Positions 43,587 to 53,414 of a stretch of DNA of 64,000 bases are shown here, in pieces. Source of the stretch: JANQSP01 sp965226095 (GTDB taxonomy: Bacteria; Bdellovibrionota; Bdellovibrionia; Bdellovibrionales; UBA1609); the NCBI GenBank assembly GCA_965226095.1, contig OZ245336.1:1178001-1242000 (forward strand), in the 5' to 3' direction. Position 1 is the first letter of the stretch; every line of letters starts with the position of its first letter. A program made the position numbers and the translations under genes. The notes beneath the pieces are model-generated. The model was given only the letters and a program-made list of their open reading frames with translations, made no database searches and was not told the origin of the DNA.

Positions 43587-43954
43587 AAATTAACCTTTAA
43601 TAAGGAATTATTGAATAACTTTTATAAAATAATAAAATATCCTTTAATATAAATCAATTTATTTTTTTAATAACACTTTTAAATAATAACATTACACTTG
43701 TTTTATATGAATAGTAAGCTATTAAAACCCTCTCTTAGTATCAATTAGCTGCTACTATAAAAAGCATTGCATAATGTAAAATTTACATACTTGAAAATGA
43801 ATTATAATCTGTTTCAAATAGACACTTCAAAAAGATGTAAAATTTACATAACTCGAAAACAGATTATAATCTATTTCAAAAAGATACTTTAAATAATAAA
43901 ACTTTCATATAAGATAAAAATACATTATATAACTCCGTAATACTAAGGAGAAAA
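43587..43954. other. 368-base intergenic region with tandem operator repeats
   Basis: Divergent spacer between the barrel gene (minus) and the secreted protein gene (plus). It is very AT-rich and contains the tandem 61-base repeat at 43774-43895. No other feature recognised. Confidence 0.6.
43774..43895 (+). promoter_or_regulatory. Tandem 61-bp repeat carrying ATGTAAAATTTACAT palindromes
   Basis: Two units (43774-43834 and 43835-43895), each beginning with the perfect palindrome ATGTAAAATTTACAT and containing ATTATAATCT and TTTCAAA blocks. TATAAT at 43803 and 43864 could be -10 elements. The core TGTAAAATTTACA is the same as at 39935. Confidence 0.65.
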
Positions 43955-45340
43955 ATTATTAAAAAGCTACTTACAAATATATTATTTACTATTATTTTTT
44001 TATTTCACTATTCTTCTATAAGTGCAACATCTTCTATTGGTACAGCATGTAGAGGAGCATTTAAAAATGCAATAAGTAATTTATCCCTAAAAACAAAATT
44101 TCTAACAAAAGATTCTAAATTTATTGAATGGATCAGTAGTTCATCAAGTGGTTCCGTTGTATTCTCTTTAGGCAAAGTCATTAAAATAAAAGGTAATACC
44201 ATTATAGTAGAGTCTATTAACCATCTTGGTCAATCTGAAATTATTAAAATATCTGGTGATACTCTTAATAAGGTCCAGCACAGTCCTCTTTCCAAAAGAA
44301 GATTTGAACTTATAGAAAATAACATTTTAAAAAATGTAGATTATCTGAATATTTCTACAACAAATAAAGAAGAGCACTTAAGAACACAAGGATTTGAGAA
44401 AAAAGACATCGAGGGAATGAATATAGTTAACTATCTTAAACAATTAGGAAGTACCTTAATAAGATTAAGAATTAATCCCTTTCTAACTCATGTTGAAGAT
44501 TTTGCCATTCAATTAAAATCTCATGTTCAACATATCCGCAGAGGAATTGAACTTCAAAATGAACACACCCAACACAAACTCGCTATACTAAGTATTCTTG
44601 AAAAAGAAATAGAATCACGAAAAAGATCTATAAGCTATAATTGGTGGCTCAGCATCAATGAACGGTTGTCCTTAGTAACTGATCCTTTAAGTAATGAAAT
44701 GGTCCTAAATTCATTCAAAGAAAATAATTATCAACTTTCATCACATGCTCAACACGTCTTACAGCTCTTTCCCGATGTGATTGCTCTTCCTACGATACAT
44801 CCACAAGGTACTTTTTCTCTAAATCGATTTGCTTTTCAAGGAATCGCTCCTGTTACATTAACCAATAACACAACAATTGCTGATGGCAGGGAATATTCAT
44901 CATATAAATTTTGGAGGCATGAACTTATACACATAAGTACAGGCTATGGAAGAAAATCAAAACAAAAAGAAGTATCTGTATTTCATGATTTTTTTATAGA
45001 TACTGTAGAAGAATTAGAATTGAAAACTAGGACGAAAGTGGAAACAGCTTATTTCCTTCTAACACATGAAAACTCAAACAATGAAAACACTCAATTGTCT
45101 GATTTCACTAACCTTGCAACAGTTAAAAGTCGCATAACAAGAGATGGAGAATTTATGTGGCGTCTTTCTAACTCTAGGGATCTAGGAAGTCTACTACCTG
45201 CATCTAATCAAAATAATATTTCATTCCAACAATATAAGTCACGATTCATTCAGGCGCAAAAAGAGGCGGAAAACATGGCAAATCTATTTAGCGAAACTGT
45301 TGCTGAAGCCATGAAAAAATATAATGAAACAGTTAATTAA
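43955..45340 (+). CDS. Secreted HExxH protein, apparently with an ATT start codon
   Basis: The frame is open from 43955 to 45340 (461 residues). AAGGAG (43945-43950) stands at the right distance before ATT ATT AAA AAG at 43955, which reads as a perfect signal peptide (KKLLTNILFTIIFLFHYSSISA). No ATG, GTG or TTG occurs there; the first ATG is at 44417, which would remove the signal peptide and 154 residues. The mature protein has WRHELIHISTGYG (HExxH zinc-protease motif, about residue 325) followed by EELE, and coiled-coil-like segments. So this is either an ATT-initiated gene or one whose ATG was recently lost. Family not recognised. Confidence 0.7.
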   Translation: MIKKLLTNILFTIIFLFHYSSISATSSIGTACRGAFKNAISNLSLKTKFLTKDSKFIEWISSSSSGSVVFSLGKVIKIKGNTIIVESINHLGQSEIIKISGDTLNKVQHSPLSKRRFELIENNILKNVDYLNISTTNKEEHLRTQGFEKKDIEGMNIVNYLKQLGSTLIRLRINPFLTHVEDFAIQLKSHVQHIRRGIELQNEHTQHKLAILSILEKEIESRKRSISYNWWLSINERLSLVTDPLSNEMVLNSFKENNYQLSSHAQHVLQLFPDVIALPTIHPQGTFSLNRFAFQGIAPVTLTNNTTIADGREYSSYKFWRHELIHISTGYGRKSKQKEVSVFHDFFIDTVEELELKTRTKVETAYFLLTHENSNNENTQLSDFTNLATVKSRITRDGEFMWRLSNSRDLGSLLPASNQNNISFQQYKSRFIQAQKEAENMANLFSETVAEAMKKYNETVN

Positions 45341-45421
45341 AATAAAGAAGACTTAATGAAAAGAAATTTTTTATAAAATATTATAGTACAGTTTTTTATA
45401 GAGGAAAAATTAAACTAAAAG

Positions 45422-46480
45422 TCACCAACTTAAAACAATAGGTATATTATTTTTAATACATATTTTTTTTACTTTTTCTTTACTTTTAATATCTTTGCAA
45501 AAAACCAACACACAACCGCCTCCACCAGCTCCACATAATTTAACGGCAGACGCTCCACTTCTTAATATTAAATCCATCATTTTAGATACTTTCCTGTTAG
45601 ACCATCCAGGGAAGTACTTTTTCTTTAAATTATACTCCACTTGTAAATACTTACTCCAATCCATCACTATATCTGATTCACAAGAATAAGCCATCTTCAA
45701 AGCATTCTCTTTTAATTGATGTAAAACTTTTAACAGCAACTTATCCTTCTCAATCACTTTCTTTAAAATTTTCCAATTACTTTGCCCGGAATGATGTTTA
45801 ATTTTTGTATCCACTAACAACACATGATTTTTAAAAAATGTTTTTGGTATTTTTTTAGACTTCCACTGAGGACCAAAAGGTGTGAAATGAATAATATACA
45901 ACACCTCTGTTTCTTTCCTTAGCGCCGGTATATAGTCCTGAACACCGGCTGGAAAATGTAAAAGTTTTGTCTCCATATCACGACAAAGCTGTATTAACTG
46001 TTGGTCACTTAATTTTCTTTTCAATAAAGATAAAAAAACTTTATTTAAACTAACACAGAGACTGGAACTACCACCCAAACCTGCTCCCACAGGTGATTCC
46101 GATTCAATATCTAAAGAATTATTTATTAATAATCCGGATAAAACACTCTCACCCACCTGTTTCAACCAATATTGCAATACTATCTGTAATAATATTATCT
46201 CCTTATCTGATACCTTTAAGCAATTTTTTATAGAGGAAAAACTTTTCTCATAACTACCAGATGGTGAATGTATGTTTATTAAAAACCTGTTTTTCTTTGA
46301 AGAAGAATATTCACTCTTATGAATTCTCTCTGATTTAAAAGTAACTGAGGAAAAAACAGGTAGTGAACAATTGACCACACAACAATTATCGATCAGAGAA
46401 TGTACAGGGGGAATATCTAAAAAACCTCCAGCTAAATCAATCCTTGTTGGACTTTTGATCTTTATTTCTTTCATTTTCAC
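45422..46480 (-). CDS. GHMP-family sugar or mevalonate-type kinase
   Basis: GHMP kinases phosphorylate small alcohols or sugars with ATP. The 352-residue protein has SPTRIDLAGGFLDIPP near the start (resembling heptose-7-phosphate or L-fucose/galactose kinase-like enzymes), the phosphate loop ESPVGAGLGGSSSLCVSL (about residue 130) and motif 3 VKLCGAGGGGCVLVF near the C-terminus. The N-terminal segment is closest to D-glycero-D-manno-heptose 7-phosphate kinase-like proteins, but substrate is uncertain. It overlaps the end of the DUF4340 gene by 44 bases, so it is translationally coupled to the Gld exporter operon. Confidence 0.85.
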   Translation of the reverse strand: MKMKEIKIKSPTRIDLAGGFLDIPPVHSLIDNCCVVNCSLPVFSSVTFKSERIHKSEYSSSKKNRFLINIHSPSGSYEKSFSSIKNCLKVSDKEIILLQIVLQYWLKQVGESVLSGLLINNSLDIESESPVGAGLGGSSSLCVSLNKVFLSLLKRKLSDQQLIQLCRDMETKLLHFPAGVQDYIPALRKETEVLYIIHFTPFGPQWKSKKIPKTFFKNHVLLVDTKIKHHSGQSNWKILKKVIEKDKLLLKVLHQLKENALKMAYSCESDIVMDWSKYLQVEYNLKKKYFPGWSNRKVSKMMDLILRSGASAVKLCGAGGGGCVLVFCKDIKSKEKVKKICIKNNIPIVLSW

Positions 46481-47834
46481 TATTCACATTCATTTCATTT
46501 TTTTGTAATAAATTTTTAGAAAAAATATTTTCAAAATCTGCAAAAGAGACCATCATAACTTCTGTCCCACTACTACTACTAACAGTGACGTTTTTCATAT
46601 TTTTATCATTAGAAAAAGATTCGCTGAACTGTAGCTGTAAAATTGGATTATTTTCCTTATCCAATAAAATAAACTTAGCTACAGAAGAAAATTTCTTTTT
46701 TGAGCTAAAGTATTTCTTAGCAGAAAGAGCTAACACACGATTTAAAATATTTTCTAATTCTTCTGTATTCAACACCATCTCATCTTTTCCACCTAAAACT
46801 ATCATCCAGTTCTTTTCTTTGTGTTTTTGCAATTTTAGGTTTATGCCATTTCCTTCTATTTCAATAAATTGCACCTGATCTTTGGCAAACTGAAATGGTT
46901 TCTTATGATCTCTAAAAGCCATTTTTTCTTGAAAAACCTGTTTTACCTGAGATTCTGATAAGGAAAATATAAAATTCCGGTTTGATACTTTTGCAGAATG
47001 TTTATCTTTTATCTTTGGACCAATTTTTACAGACCATTTTTTATTTTCTCCATACTCTAATCCTAATTCAATATAAGGCTTATTTAATTTATATTTTTTA
47101 ACAGCATTCACTGTATAAGATTGAACTTCTTTATCAAACAATACATTAACCAAAGAAGTCCAATAAGATTCTATAGCAGAATTTAATAGCGGATAAGATA
47201 ACCCTCCTTCATTAACCCATAACCATTCATAATTTTTCCATTTTAATTGAATATTTGTATTACCTGATCGATAGTGTAAAGAAACAGGATGTTGCTTATT
47301 ATTGATTAAATAATAACTCCTAAAATAGGAAAAATCCTTATCAAGGATTTGTGACCATCTTGTATCTCCCAACAATAACTTCTCATCTTTTTTAATAAAA
47401 AAACTCCCGTCAAAACCACTATAATTACTGATATTGAGTTGAAAGTTTTTATCTGCATCAGTTTTTAATTCAATATTTCTTGTATTCTCATCCAAACCAT
47501 ACTCTGACCAATCCACATCTTTTTCTTTTTTTATTTCTACTTTTTGAGAAAGTAGCTGATCCAACCAATCTGCTACACTATTATCACTCGCTTTATCTTC
47601 GATAGGTTTGATCAAATACCAGGATTTATCTTTACGATCTAAAACAATTGTTTCTTTTATTTTTTGAATTTGTATTTTTTGAATTTGAGAGCCAATTAAA
47701 CCAGGAAATATTTTTTTCTGCTCGTCTTTTTTATCTTCTTTCTGCTGAAATGTTTTATATTCATAAAAAGCATACCCACTTATCATTAACACTATAATAA
47801 GATAGATCAAACGGCCCAGTGACCGCTTTGTCAT
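46437..47834 (-). CDS. DUF4340 protein of a Gld-type exporter
   Basis: 465 residues with one N-terminal membrane helix (LIYLIIVLMISGYAFYEY) and a periplasmic body starting KIFPGLIGSQIQKIQIQK and DRKDKSWYLIKPIEDKASDNSVADWLDQLL, typical of DUF4340. The C-terminal 30 residues are charged and repetitive. These proteins accompany GldA/F/G-type ABC exporters and are thought to sit at the periplasmic face. It overlaps GldG by 4 bases. Confidence 0.88.
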   Translation of the reverse strand: MTKRSLGRLIYLIIVLMISGYAFYEYKTFQQKEDKKDEQKKIFPGLIGSQIQKIQIQKIKETIVLDRKDKSWYLIKPIEDKASDNSVADWLDQLLSQKVEIKKEKDVDWSEYGLDENTRNIELKTDADKNFQLNISNYSGFDGSFFIKKDEKLLLGDTRWSQILDKDFSYFRSYYLINNKQHPVSLHYRSGNTNIQLKWKNYEWLWVNEGGLSYPLLNSAIESYWTSLVNVLFDKEVQSYTVNAVKKYKLNKPYIELGLEYGENKKWSVKIGPKIKDKHSAKVSNRNFIFSLSESQVKQVFQEKMAFRDHKKPFQFAKDQVQFIEIEGNGINLKLQKHKEKNWMIVLGGKDEMVLNTEELENILNRVLALSAKKYFSSKKKFSSVAKFILLDKENNPILQLQFSESFSNDKNMKNVTVSSSSGTEVMMVSFADFENIFSKNLLQKNEMNVNSENERNKDQKSNKD

Positions 47835-49414
47835 GCTCCTCTCCTTCGAAACCAGATCACAAAACCAAGCACAAAGAAAATAAGAGGAAGCAGAATAGAA
47901 ACTAATATAACACTCATCTGATCAGAACTTTTCAAAACTATTTGAGTGGCTTTTAACCTTTTAGGACGAATACTTACTAAATCTGCCTCATCCACCAAAT
48001 AAGATATGGTATTCATTAACATATCACGATTGATGGCACGAGCGTTGTTAAACCATTGATTGGATAAAAAATCACTGTCTCCATAGACAGCCAATATCAT
48101 TGATTTTGTATCTTGTTTATCTTCTGTACCAGAAACTTTCTGTTTACTCTTATTTGCTACCCCTTGTTTCAATAACACTCCTATTGCATGTGGCCCCTTT
48201 TTTCCTTTACTTAAGTCTTCTTTATTCAAACCTGGTACAGAAATAGTTTGTATATTAGTTTTAACCAACTCTGTAAAATTTGAATAATTGCCAGTGATCT
48301 TCAGATCACTGGCACTATGAAATACGGCCATCATTCCACGAGAAAATGATTTAGTGATAGAGTGTTCTTTATCAAAGTGCATGCCCAGCACATTCAAAGG
48401 GCCCATTCCCATTACAGCAGATAAACTCAAATTAGTCGTCATCACATAATGTTTTTTATATTGGATACCATACTGCTCTAGAAAATCTTTAAAATTATGA
48501 TTTTTATCCGGATCCAATGCTAATAACAACCTTCCACCCCTATTCAAATACTCTGTAAGCCATTGAAATTCTTTTTCTAAAAAGGGACGATCCGGACCGA
48601 TAATAACCAAGGCAGATACGTCGGAAGGAAGAGAACCATCTGCCACAAAACTCCATTCCTTCACATTAAAGGCAGATTCAGAAAGAGCTGAATAAAAACT
48701 TTGCACACCTTCCGCCCCTTTATCAGCAACTTCTTTTTCCCCGTGTCCGGATAAAAAATACACTGTCTTTTTATCTCTTCTGGTCACATTGATCATAGCA
48801 GAAGTGATCTTTTCTTCATCATAAGGAGATGCAACAGAAACTCTTTTGCCTTTATATTCTACAAAAACAAACAAAAAACTCTTGGTTTTATCCGGCTGTT
48901 CATTTAAGTATTCTTGAGCTAGTTTATTTTCCAGGTAAGCATCATAGTATCGAATCTTTAATCGAGAACTGTTCTTTTTATATAATACCAAATTTCGTTT
49001 AATCTGTTCCTTGGCCTTAACACCCTCTCCACCTTTATAAAAAACCTTTAAACTCATATCTTCTTCCAGGTTATCCAGCAATTGTAAGGTTTGTGGCGCT
49101 AGAGAGTTAACTTTCTCTTCTGTGATATCAATAGATTTGTCAAAACGAAGACTTAAGTAGGCAACAGAACAACATAGTAATAATGTAATAAGAATGGACA
49201 TTCCTATAGACATTCCATTCTTTGTGGTCTTCATCATCAAAAAGCTTAAGTATAAACGAAAATCAACAACCAAGGCCGCAGTCAAGCCTGCAAAAAACAA
49301 AAATAAAAAGATATATAAAAAATTATACCATCCACCTAATATCCAAAAAGCCAGAGTGGTAATAATAAGACTAAAGCCACTTAAAGATAGTAAAAGACGT
49401 CCCCATAAACTCAT
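47831..49414 (-). CDS. GldG-type ABC exporter accessory protein
   Basis: From the Met at 49414 the protein is about 527 residues: two N-terminal helices, a third at about 75, a large periplasmic domain with KVFYKGGEGVKAKEQIKRNL, VYFLSGHGEKE, LVIIGPDRPFLEKEFQWLTEYLNRGGRLLLALDP, and a C-terminal membrane helix (VSILLPLIFFVLGFVIWF). This is the GldG/ABC-type uncharacterised transport (intramolecular sugar-binding-like) family. Substrate unknown. Forms an operon with permease and ATPase. Confidence 0.9.
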   Translation of the reverse strand: MSLWGRLLLSLSGFSLIITTLAFWILGGWYNFLYIFLFLFFAGLTAALVVDFRLYLSFLMMKTTKNGMSIGMSILITLLLCCSVAYLSLRFDKSIDITEEKVNSLAPQTLQLLDNLEEDMSLKVFYKGGEGVKAKEQIKRNLVLYKKNSSRLKIRYYDAYLENKLAQEYLNEQPDKTKSFLFVFVEYKGKRVSVASPYDEEKITSAMINVTRRDKKTVYFLSGHGEKEVADKGAEGVQSFYSALSESAFNVKEWSFVADGSLPSDVSALVIIGPDRPFLEKEFQWLTEYLNRGGRLLLALDPDKNHNFKDFLEQYGIQYKKHYVMTTNLSLSAVMGMGPLNVLGMHFDKEHSITKSFSRGMMAVFHSASDLKITGNYSNFTELVKTNIQTISVPGLNKEDLSKGKKGPHAIGVLLKQGVANKSKQKVSGTEDKQDTKSMILAVYGDSDFLSNQWFNNARAINRDMLMNTISYLVDEADLVSIRPKRLKATQIVLKSSDQMSVILVSILLPLIFFVLGFVIWFRRRGA

Positions 49415-50184
49415 TGCACCCTCCACCGGCTGGACTCAATAACTCTTTGTGTGAGAAAAACAAAAAAACCGGTAACAATAATAAAAAATAAAATACTACT
49501 ACTCATTATATTGCCACGAAAAAAGTGACCTAAATGTGTAGAGACAGACAAATACTCCATTACTGATGTATATATAGGTTTATTGGAGAATTGCGATCCC
49601 ATACCCACAAAATGCAAAGACACAGTAAAAGCCACTCCTAAAAATACACTCAACATAATGGATGAACTTAAAGAAGAACTAAATAACCCGATAGCCGTAT
49701 ACACAGCCATTAACAAAGCAATTGATAAGTACGCACTCAGCAAAAGATTAACATTAAAATCCACAAACCCTATTGTCATCATAGGATGAATAAGAGAGCA
49801 TCCAAGTAATATTAATACCACTGCATAAGCTGCAAAAAATTTCGCTAAAACAATTTTTGTAGAAGTAATGGGAGCAGTTAAAAGCAAATCAAATGTTCTG
49901 AGTTTTTTTTCCTCGGCAATGAGTCGCATCGTAAACACCGGCACAATAAACAATAAAAGAATATGAGTATAACTAATATAGCTATTAAATACATGCTCAT
50001 AAATATTCAACCCTCCTCCTCCACCAGAAAAAGAAGGTACACCTGCTACACGAGCAAATCGAAATAACATCCTTGGAAAAATAAAGCCCCATAGTGCAAA
50101 ACAGAAGCCTCCCATAAGAAAAAACACTGGATTAATAAATGTCTGCCTGAAATCTTTCTTAAATTGATTGAGAAATTGATTCAT
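49411..50184 (-). CDS. ABC-2 type permease (GldF-like)
   Basis: 257 residues with six membrane helices. It starts NQFLNQFKKDFRQTFINPVFFLMGGF and has the ABC-2 conserved RLIAEEKKLRTFDLLLTAPITSTKIVLAKF, as in gliding-motility GldF and NosY-like permeases. It sits exactly between the ATPase (shared base at 50184) and GldG gene. Confidence 0.92.
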   Translation of the reverse strand: MNQFLNQFKKDFRQTFINPVFFLMGGFCFALWGFIFPRMLFRFARVAGVPSFSGGGGGLNIYEHVFNSYISYTHILLLFIVPVFTMRLIAEEKKLRTFDLLLTAPITSTKIVLAKFFAAYAVVLILLGCSLIHPMMTIGFVDFNVNLLLSAYLSIALLMAVYTAIGLFSSSLSSSIMLSVFLGVAFTVSLHFVGMGSQFSNKPIYTSVMEYLSVSTHLGHFFRGNIMSSSILFFIIVTGFFVFLTQRVIESSRWRVQ

Positions 50185-51119
50185 TATTTATTTTCCTCTT
50201 TACCGGTCAATTGCAAAAATACATCCTCCAAGCTAAAGGATTCACTGAGCTCCACCAATCCAGCACCACTGGCAATAACTTCTTTTGCCACATTTTCATT
50301 AAAATCACTGCCTGCCGGTGTATCAGCAACAACAGTGAACTGAGTTCCATGAAAAGCGCTCAGCTCTTTTACACCATTCATCTTTTTTAAGGCTTCCATT
50401 AAAGCCTCAGTTTTATTTCTTACTCGAATAGTTAGTTTCCTACTTCCTCTTAGTTGTGTTTCCTTTAAAGAATCCAAAGATTCCTGAGCAACCATTCGCC
50501 CATCCTTAATAATAATAATACGATCACAACTCACCTGTGCTTCTGATAGAATATGGGTAGATAAAATAATAGTGTGTTTCCCTTTTAGCTGAGCAATTAA
50601 TTTTCTTATCTCAATAACCTGACTGGGATCCAAACCCACTGTGGGTTCATCTAGAATTAATATCTCTGGATTGGAAACCAAGGCCTGTGCTAAACCGGTT
50701 CTTTGTTTGTAACCTTTTGAGATATTATGAATGAGACGATTTTTTACTTCCTGAAGACCTGTTTTTTCCACAACAGCGTCCACCAAAGAATTAATTTGAT
50801 CCTTTGGACAATCTTTTAATCTAGCCACATAAGCCAAATAATCTTTCACATACATATCTGCATAGAGAGGAAGCACTTCCGGCAAATAGCCAATTTTCTT
50901 TTTAATACCAATAGGATCATCAATAATATCTACACCTTCAATTGTTACATTTCCGGCAGTAGGCACCATATAACCGGTAATAATTTTCATTGTCGTGGTT
51001 TTACCCGCACCATTAGGCCCTAAAAAACCAATGACTTCCCCTTTTTGCACAGAGAAACTTAAATCTTCAACAGCAAAGCGAGAACCATACTTTTTAGTAA
51101 TTTTATTAACTTCAATCAT
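50184..51119 (-). CDS. ABC exporter ATPase (GldA-like)
   Basis: 311 residues: Walker A GPNGAGKTTTMK, Q-loop GYLPEVLPLY, signature NISKGYKQR (deviates from LSGGQ, as in GldA/CcmA-like ATPases), Walker B ILILDEPTVGLDP and switch His STHILSE. A C-terminal domain follows (about 215-311). First gene of the GldA-GldF-GldG-DUF4340-GHMP leftward operon. Gliding-type motors are one known use of such exporters, but here the cargo is unknown. Confidence 0.94.
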   Translation of the reverse strand: MIEVNKITKKYGSRFAVEDLSFSVQKGEVIGFLGPNGAGKTTTMKIITGYMVPTAGNVTIEGVDIIDDPIGIKKKIGYLPEVLPLYADMYVKDYLAYVARLKDCPKDQINSLVDAVVEKTGLQEVKNRLIHNISKGYKQRTGLAQALVSNPEILILDEPTVGLDPSQVIEIRKLIAQLKGKHTIILSTHILSEAQVSCDRIIIIKDGRMVAQESLDSLKETQLRGSRKLTIRVRNKTEALMEALKKMNGVKELSAFHGTQFTVVADTPAGSDFNENVAKEVIASGAGLVELSESFSLEDVFLQLTGKEENK

Positions 51120-51224
51120 AAAATTTTAAAATCTCCTGTATAAATGGGACCTTATTAAAAACTGTTCACTGTAAAACTGTCAAGAGGAATTTTATTAGCA
51201 ACCATTTTTATAATTATTAAAGGA

Positions 51225-51791
51225 TTATGTTTTTCTTTTGAAGACCACCGTCATTTTATCATTTGTACAACTCTCAAACCCGGAAAAATTTAAATGTAAG
51301 TCATCTTCACTTACTTTTTTTATAATGACAGAAGTGTCTTCCTTAAAAAAATCTTTATTTGAAAGGGTCTGAATTTCTAGCTCTTGACCTGCCAACCCGC
51401 ATTTGCCTGATATTTCTGTTTGATAAAAATACTCTCCCTTTTTTTCTTTTATTTCTTTTTTTGAAAAAACAAGGCTCAATCCAGTTAAAAAATTATATGA
51501 ATAAGTCCCCATATAATCAACTCTACACCCTGTTGCACGAACTTGATCTACCTCACCACTCTCTTTCAATTTATCAACGCTGAACTCTTGATTAAAAGCA
51601 GACAGCTTGAAATTACCGTCTGATAAAAAAGATAATTCGTATTGTTTATCACCTTCCAAGGGCTGTTCGAGAATATTTTTTTCCGTTCTTAGACACTCCT
51701 TCTGTTCAGCAGTCCATTCACCTATAAGAGCATCAGGAGGTGTACATGCAGTACAACACAAGAAAATAACAATTAAAAATATGTATTTCAT
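51225..51791 (-). CDS. Lipoprotein, lipocalin-like fold suspected
   Basis: 188 residues with a type II signal peptide (IFLIVIFLCCTAC, lipobox CTAC). The mature chain has IGEWTAEQKECLRTEK, then repeated beta-strand-like patterns and five Cys. GEWTxxxxxC and GTYSYNFLTG resemble small lipocalin-type (META or YceI-like) envelope lipoproteins but no family is certain. Single gene downstream of mltD by 20 bases. Confidence 0.7.
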   Translation of the reverse strand: MKYIFLIVIFLCCTACTPPDALIGEWTAEQKECLRTEKNILEQPLEGDKQYELSFLSDGNFKLSAFNQEFSVDKLKESGEVDQVRATGCRVDYMGTYSYNFLTGLSLVFSKKEIKEKKGEYFYQTEISGKCGLAGQELEIQTLSNKDFFKEDTSVIIKKVSEDDLHLNFSGFESCTNDKMTVVFKRKT

Positions 51792-51810
51792 AGCCTCTCT
51801 TCTCTATCAC

Positions 51811-53319
51811 CTATGGAATGGTAATTCTTCTTCCAACCGCCAATATAGATTTAAAATTAAGAGTATTCTTTTTCATTAACGAAAGCAAAGACACTTTATA
51901 TTGTTTGGCAATACCAATAAGTGTTTCTCCCTTCCTAACAACATGAACTTTTCTATTGGCGTTTTCAGGAGTTGAGTTCATCAACTTCAAAATCTGTCCA
52001 GGATGCAGAACGGAAGTGTTTAATTGATTAATTCGTTTTAAACTATTCACTTTTACTCTGTATTTGCTCGCAATGAATGTCAAGTTTTCTCCAGGCTTCA
52101 CAACATGAGTAGAGGCCAGCGTGCGATCTCCTTTTTGTTTGACTTTCACTTGGTAATTATATCTTGGAATTTTAATTTTTCGACCCGCTCGCAGAATACT
52201 CCTATGATTCATGCGATTCATTCTCCTAATAGTGGAAACCCTCGTACGATTACGCCGAGCCAGTTGATACAAAGTATCTCCTCGGCGTACACGATACCAA
52301 TAATAATCCGTATAGAGTAATTTTGGCTTTTCCATACGGCATTTCTCTAGAATAGTTGGTACAATTTCTTTTTTCCCAGATGGAACACGTAAAACCGTTT
52401 CCAGATCACTCTCAACATGAACATACTCACCTCGATAACGAGGATTAAGTCTTTGTAGTTCCTCATAGTTAATATCTAAATTTTGAGAAAGTTTTTTTAA
52501 ACTGACTGAAAAATCCAGCTTTACAGTGTCGTACTCCAGAGGAGCTTCATAAGCAATATCCTTAAACCCATACTTTTTAGGATTTTGACTAATCCGAAAA
52601 GCCGCAATAAATTTTGGCACATAACTTGCCGTCTCTCGTGGAAAAGATTTCTTGGTAGATAAAAACCAAAAATCTCTTGTATAATGCCTCATTACAAAAC
52701 GATTGATACGATATTCTCCGGCATTATAAGAAGCCATAGCTAAATGCCATGAACCAAAAATACCATAGAGATCCTTAAAATATTCAGCCGCCGCCCGTGT
52801 AGACAGAACAGGATCACGACGTTCATCTATATAATGATTCACTTTTAAACCATATCTCTTTGCCGTTCCCTCAATAAATTGCCAATAACCTACAGCATTA
52901 GCAAAACTTCTGGCTTGTGGACTAAAACCGGATTCAATCATGGCTACATACACTAATTCCTCCGGTAATTTATATTCTCGTAACACCTCTTTCATCATGG
53001 AAATATAACGATTGGAACGACTGAGATAAATTTCCATACGCTCCCGTCCGGCAGTTTGAAAATATGAAATCCACTGATTCACTTTATCATTATCATCCAT
53101 GGACACTTTACCATAGGAACTAACATACGGTTTGCTTAAATCTTCTCTAACCTGTTTTGAGGATTTCTCTTGCTTGGATATAGTGTGAACGGATTGCTTT
53201 TGCGCCTGTAAAAACTCCTGCTCTGCTAGTAACTTCTGCCTGTGCATACCTTGGAAGTTTTGACATGAAATTAAAAATAAACTAAGACCACAAACCCAAT
53301 AATGGATAAAGTAACGCAT
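51811..53319 (-). CDS. mltD: Membrane-bound lytic murein transglycosylase D with LysM repeats
   Basis: This enzyme cleaves peptidoglycan glycan strands. The 502-residue protein has a lipobox (LFLISC), an SLT domain with catalytic Glu in VAMIESGFSPQARS (about residue 133) and GYWQFIEGTAKRYGLKVN, MASYNAGEYRINRF, and three C-terminal LysM domains of about 45 residues (YRVRRGDTLYQLARRN, HVVKPGENLTFIASKY and HVVRKGETLIGIAKQY). It ends at the third LysM. A ribosome-binding AAGGA lies before the start. Transcribed leftwards after the Bat operon. Confidence 0.94.
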   Translation of the reverse strand: MRYFIHYWVCGLSLFLISCQNFQGMHRQKLLAEQEFLQAQKQSVHTISKQEKSSKQVREDLSKPYVSSYGKVSMDDNDKVNQWISYFQTAGRERMEIYLSRSNRYISMMKEVLREYKLPEELVYVAMIESGFSPQARSFANAVGYWQFIEGTAKRYGLKVNHYIDERRDPVLSTRAAAEYFKDLYGIFGSWHLAMASYNAGEYRINRFVMRHYTRDFWFLSTKKSFPRETASYVPKFIAAFRISQNPKKYGFKDIAYEAPLEYDTVKLDFSVSLKKLSQNLDINYEELQRLNPRYRGEYVHVESDLETVLRVPSGKKEIVPTILEKCRMEKPKLLYTDYYWYRVRRGDTLYQLARRNRTRVSTIRRMNRMNHRSILRAGRKIKIPRYNYQVKVKQKGDRTLASTHVVKPGENLTFIASKYRVKVNSLKRINQLNTSVLHPGQILKLMNSTPENANRKVHVVRKGETLIGIAKQYKVSLLSLMKKNTLNFKSILAVGRRITIP

Positions 53320-53414
53320 AATATTCCTTCTTTATAAACTTATATCTATAAATATAAAACCAAAACCAGTAGATGTGAAGCAAAAAAACAACTGGACTTA
53401 TATCCCAATATTCC

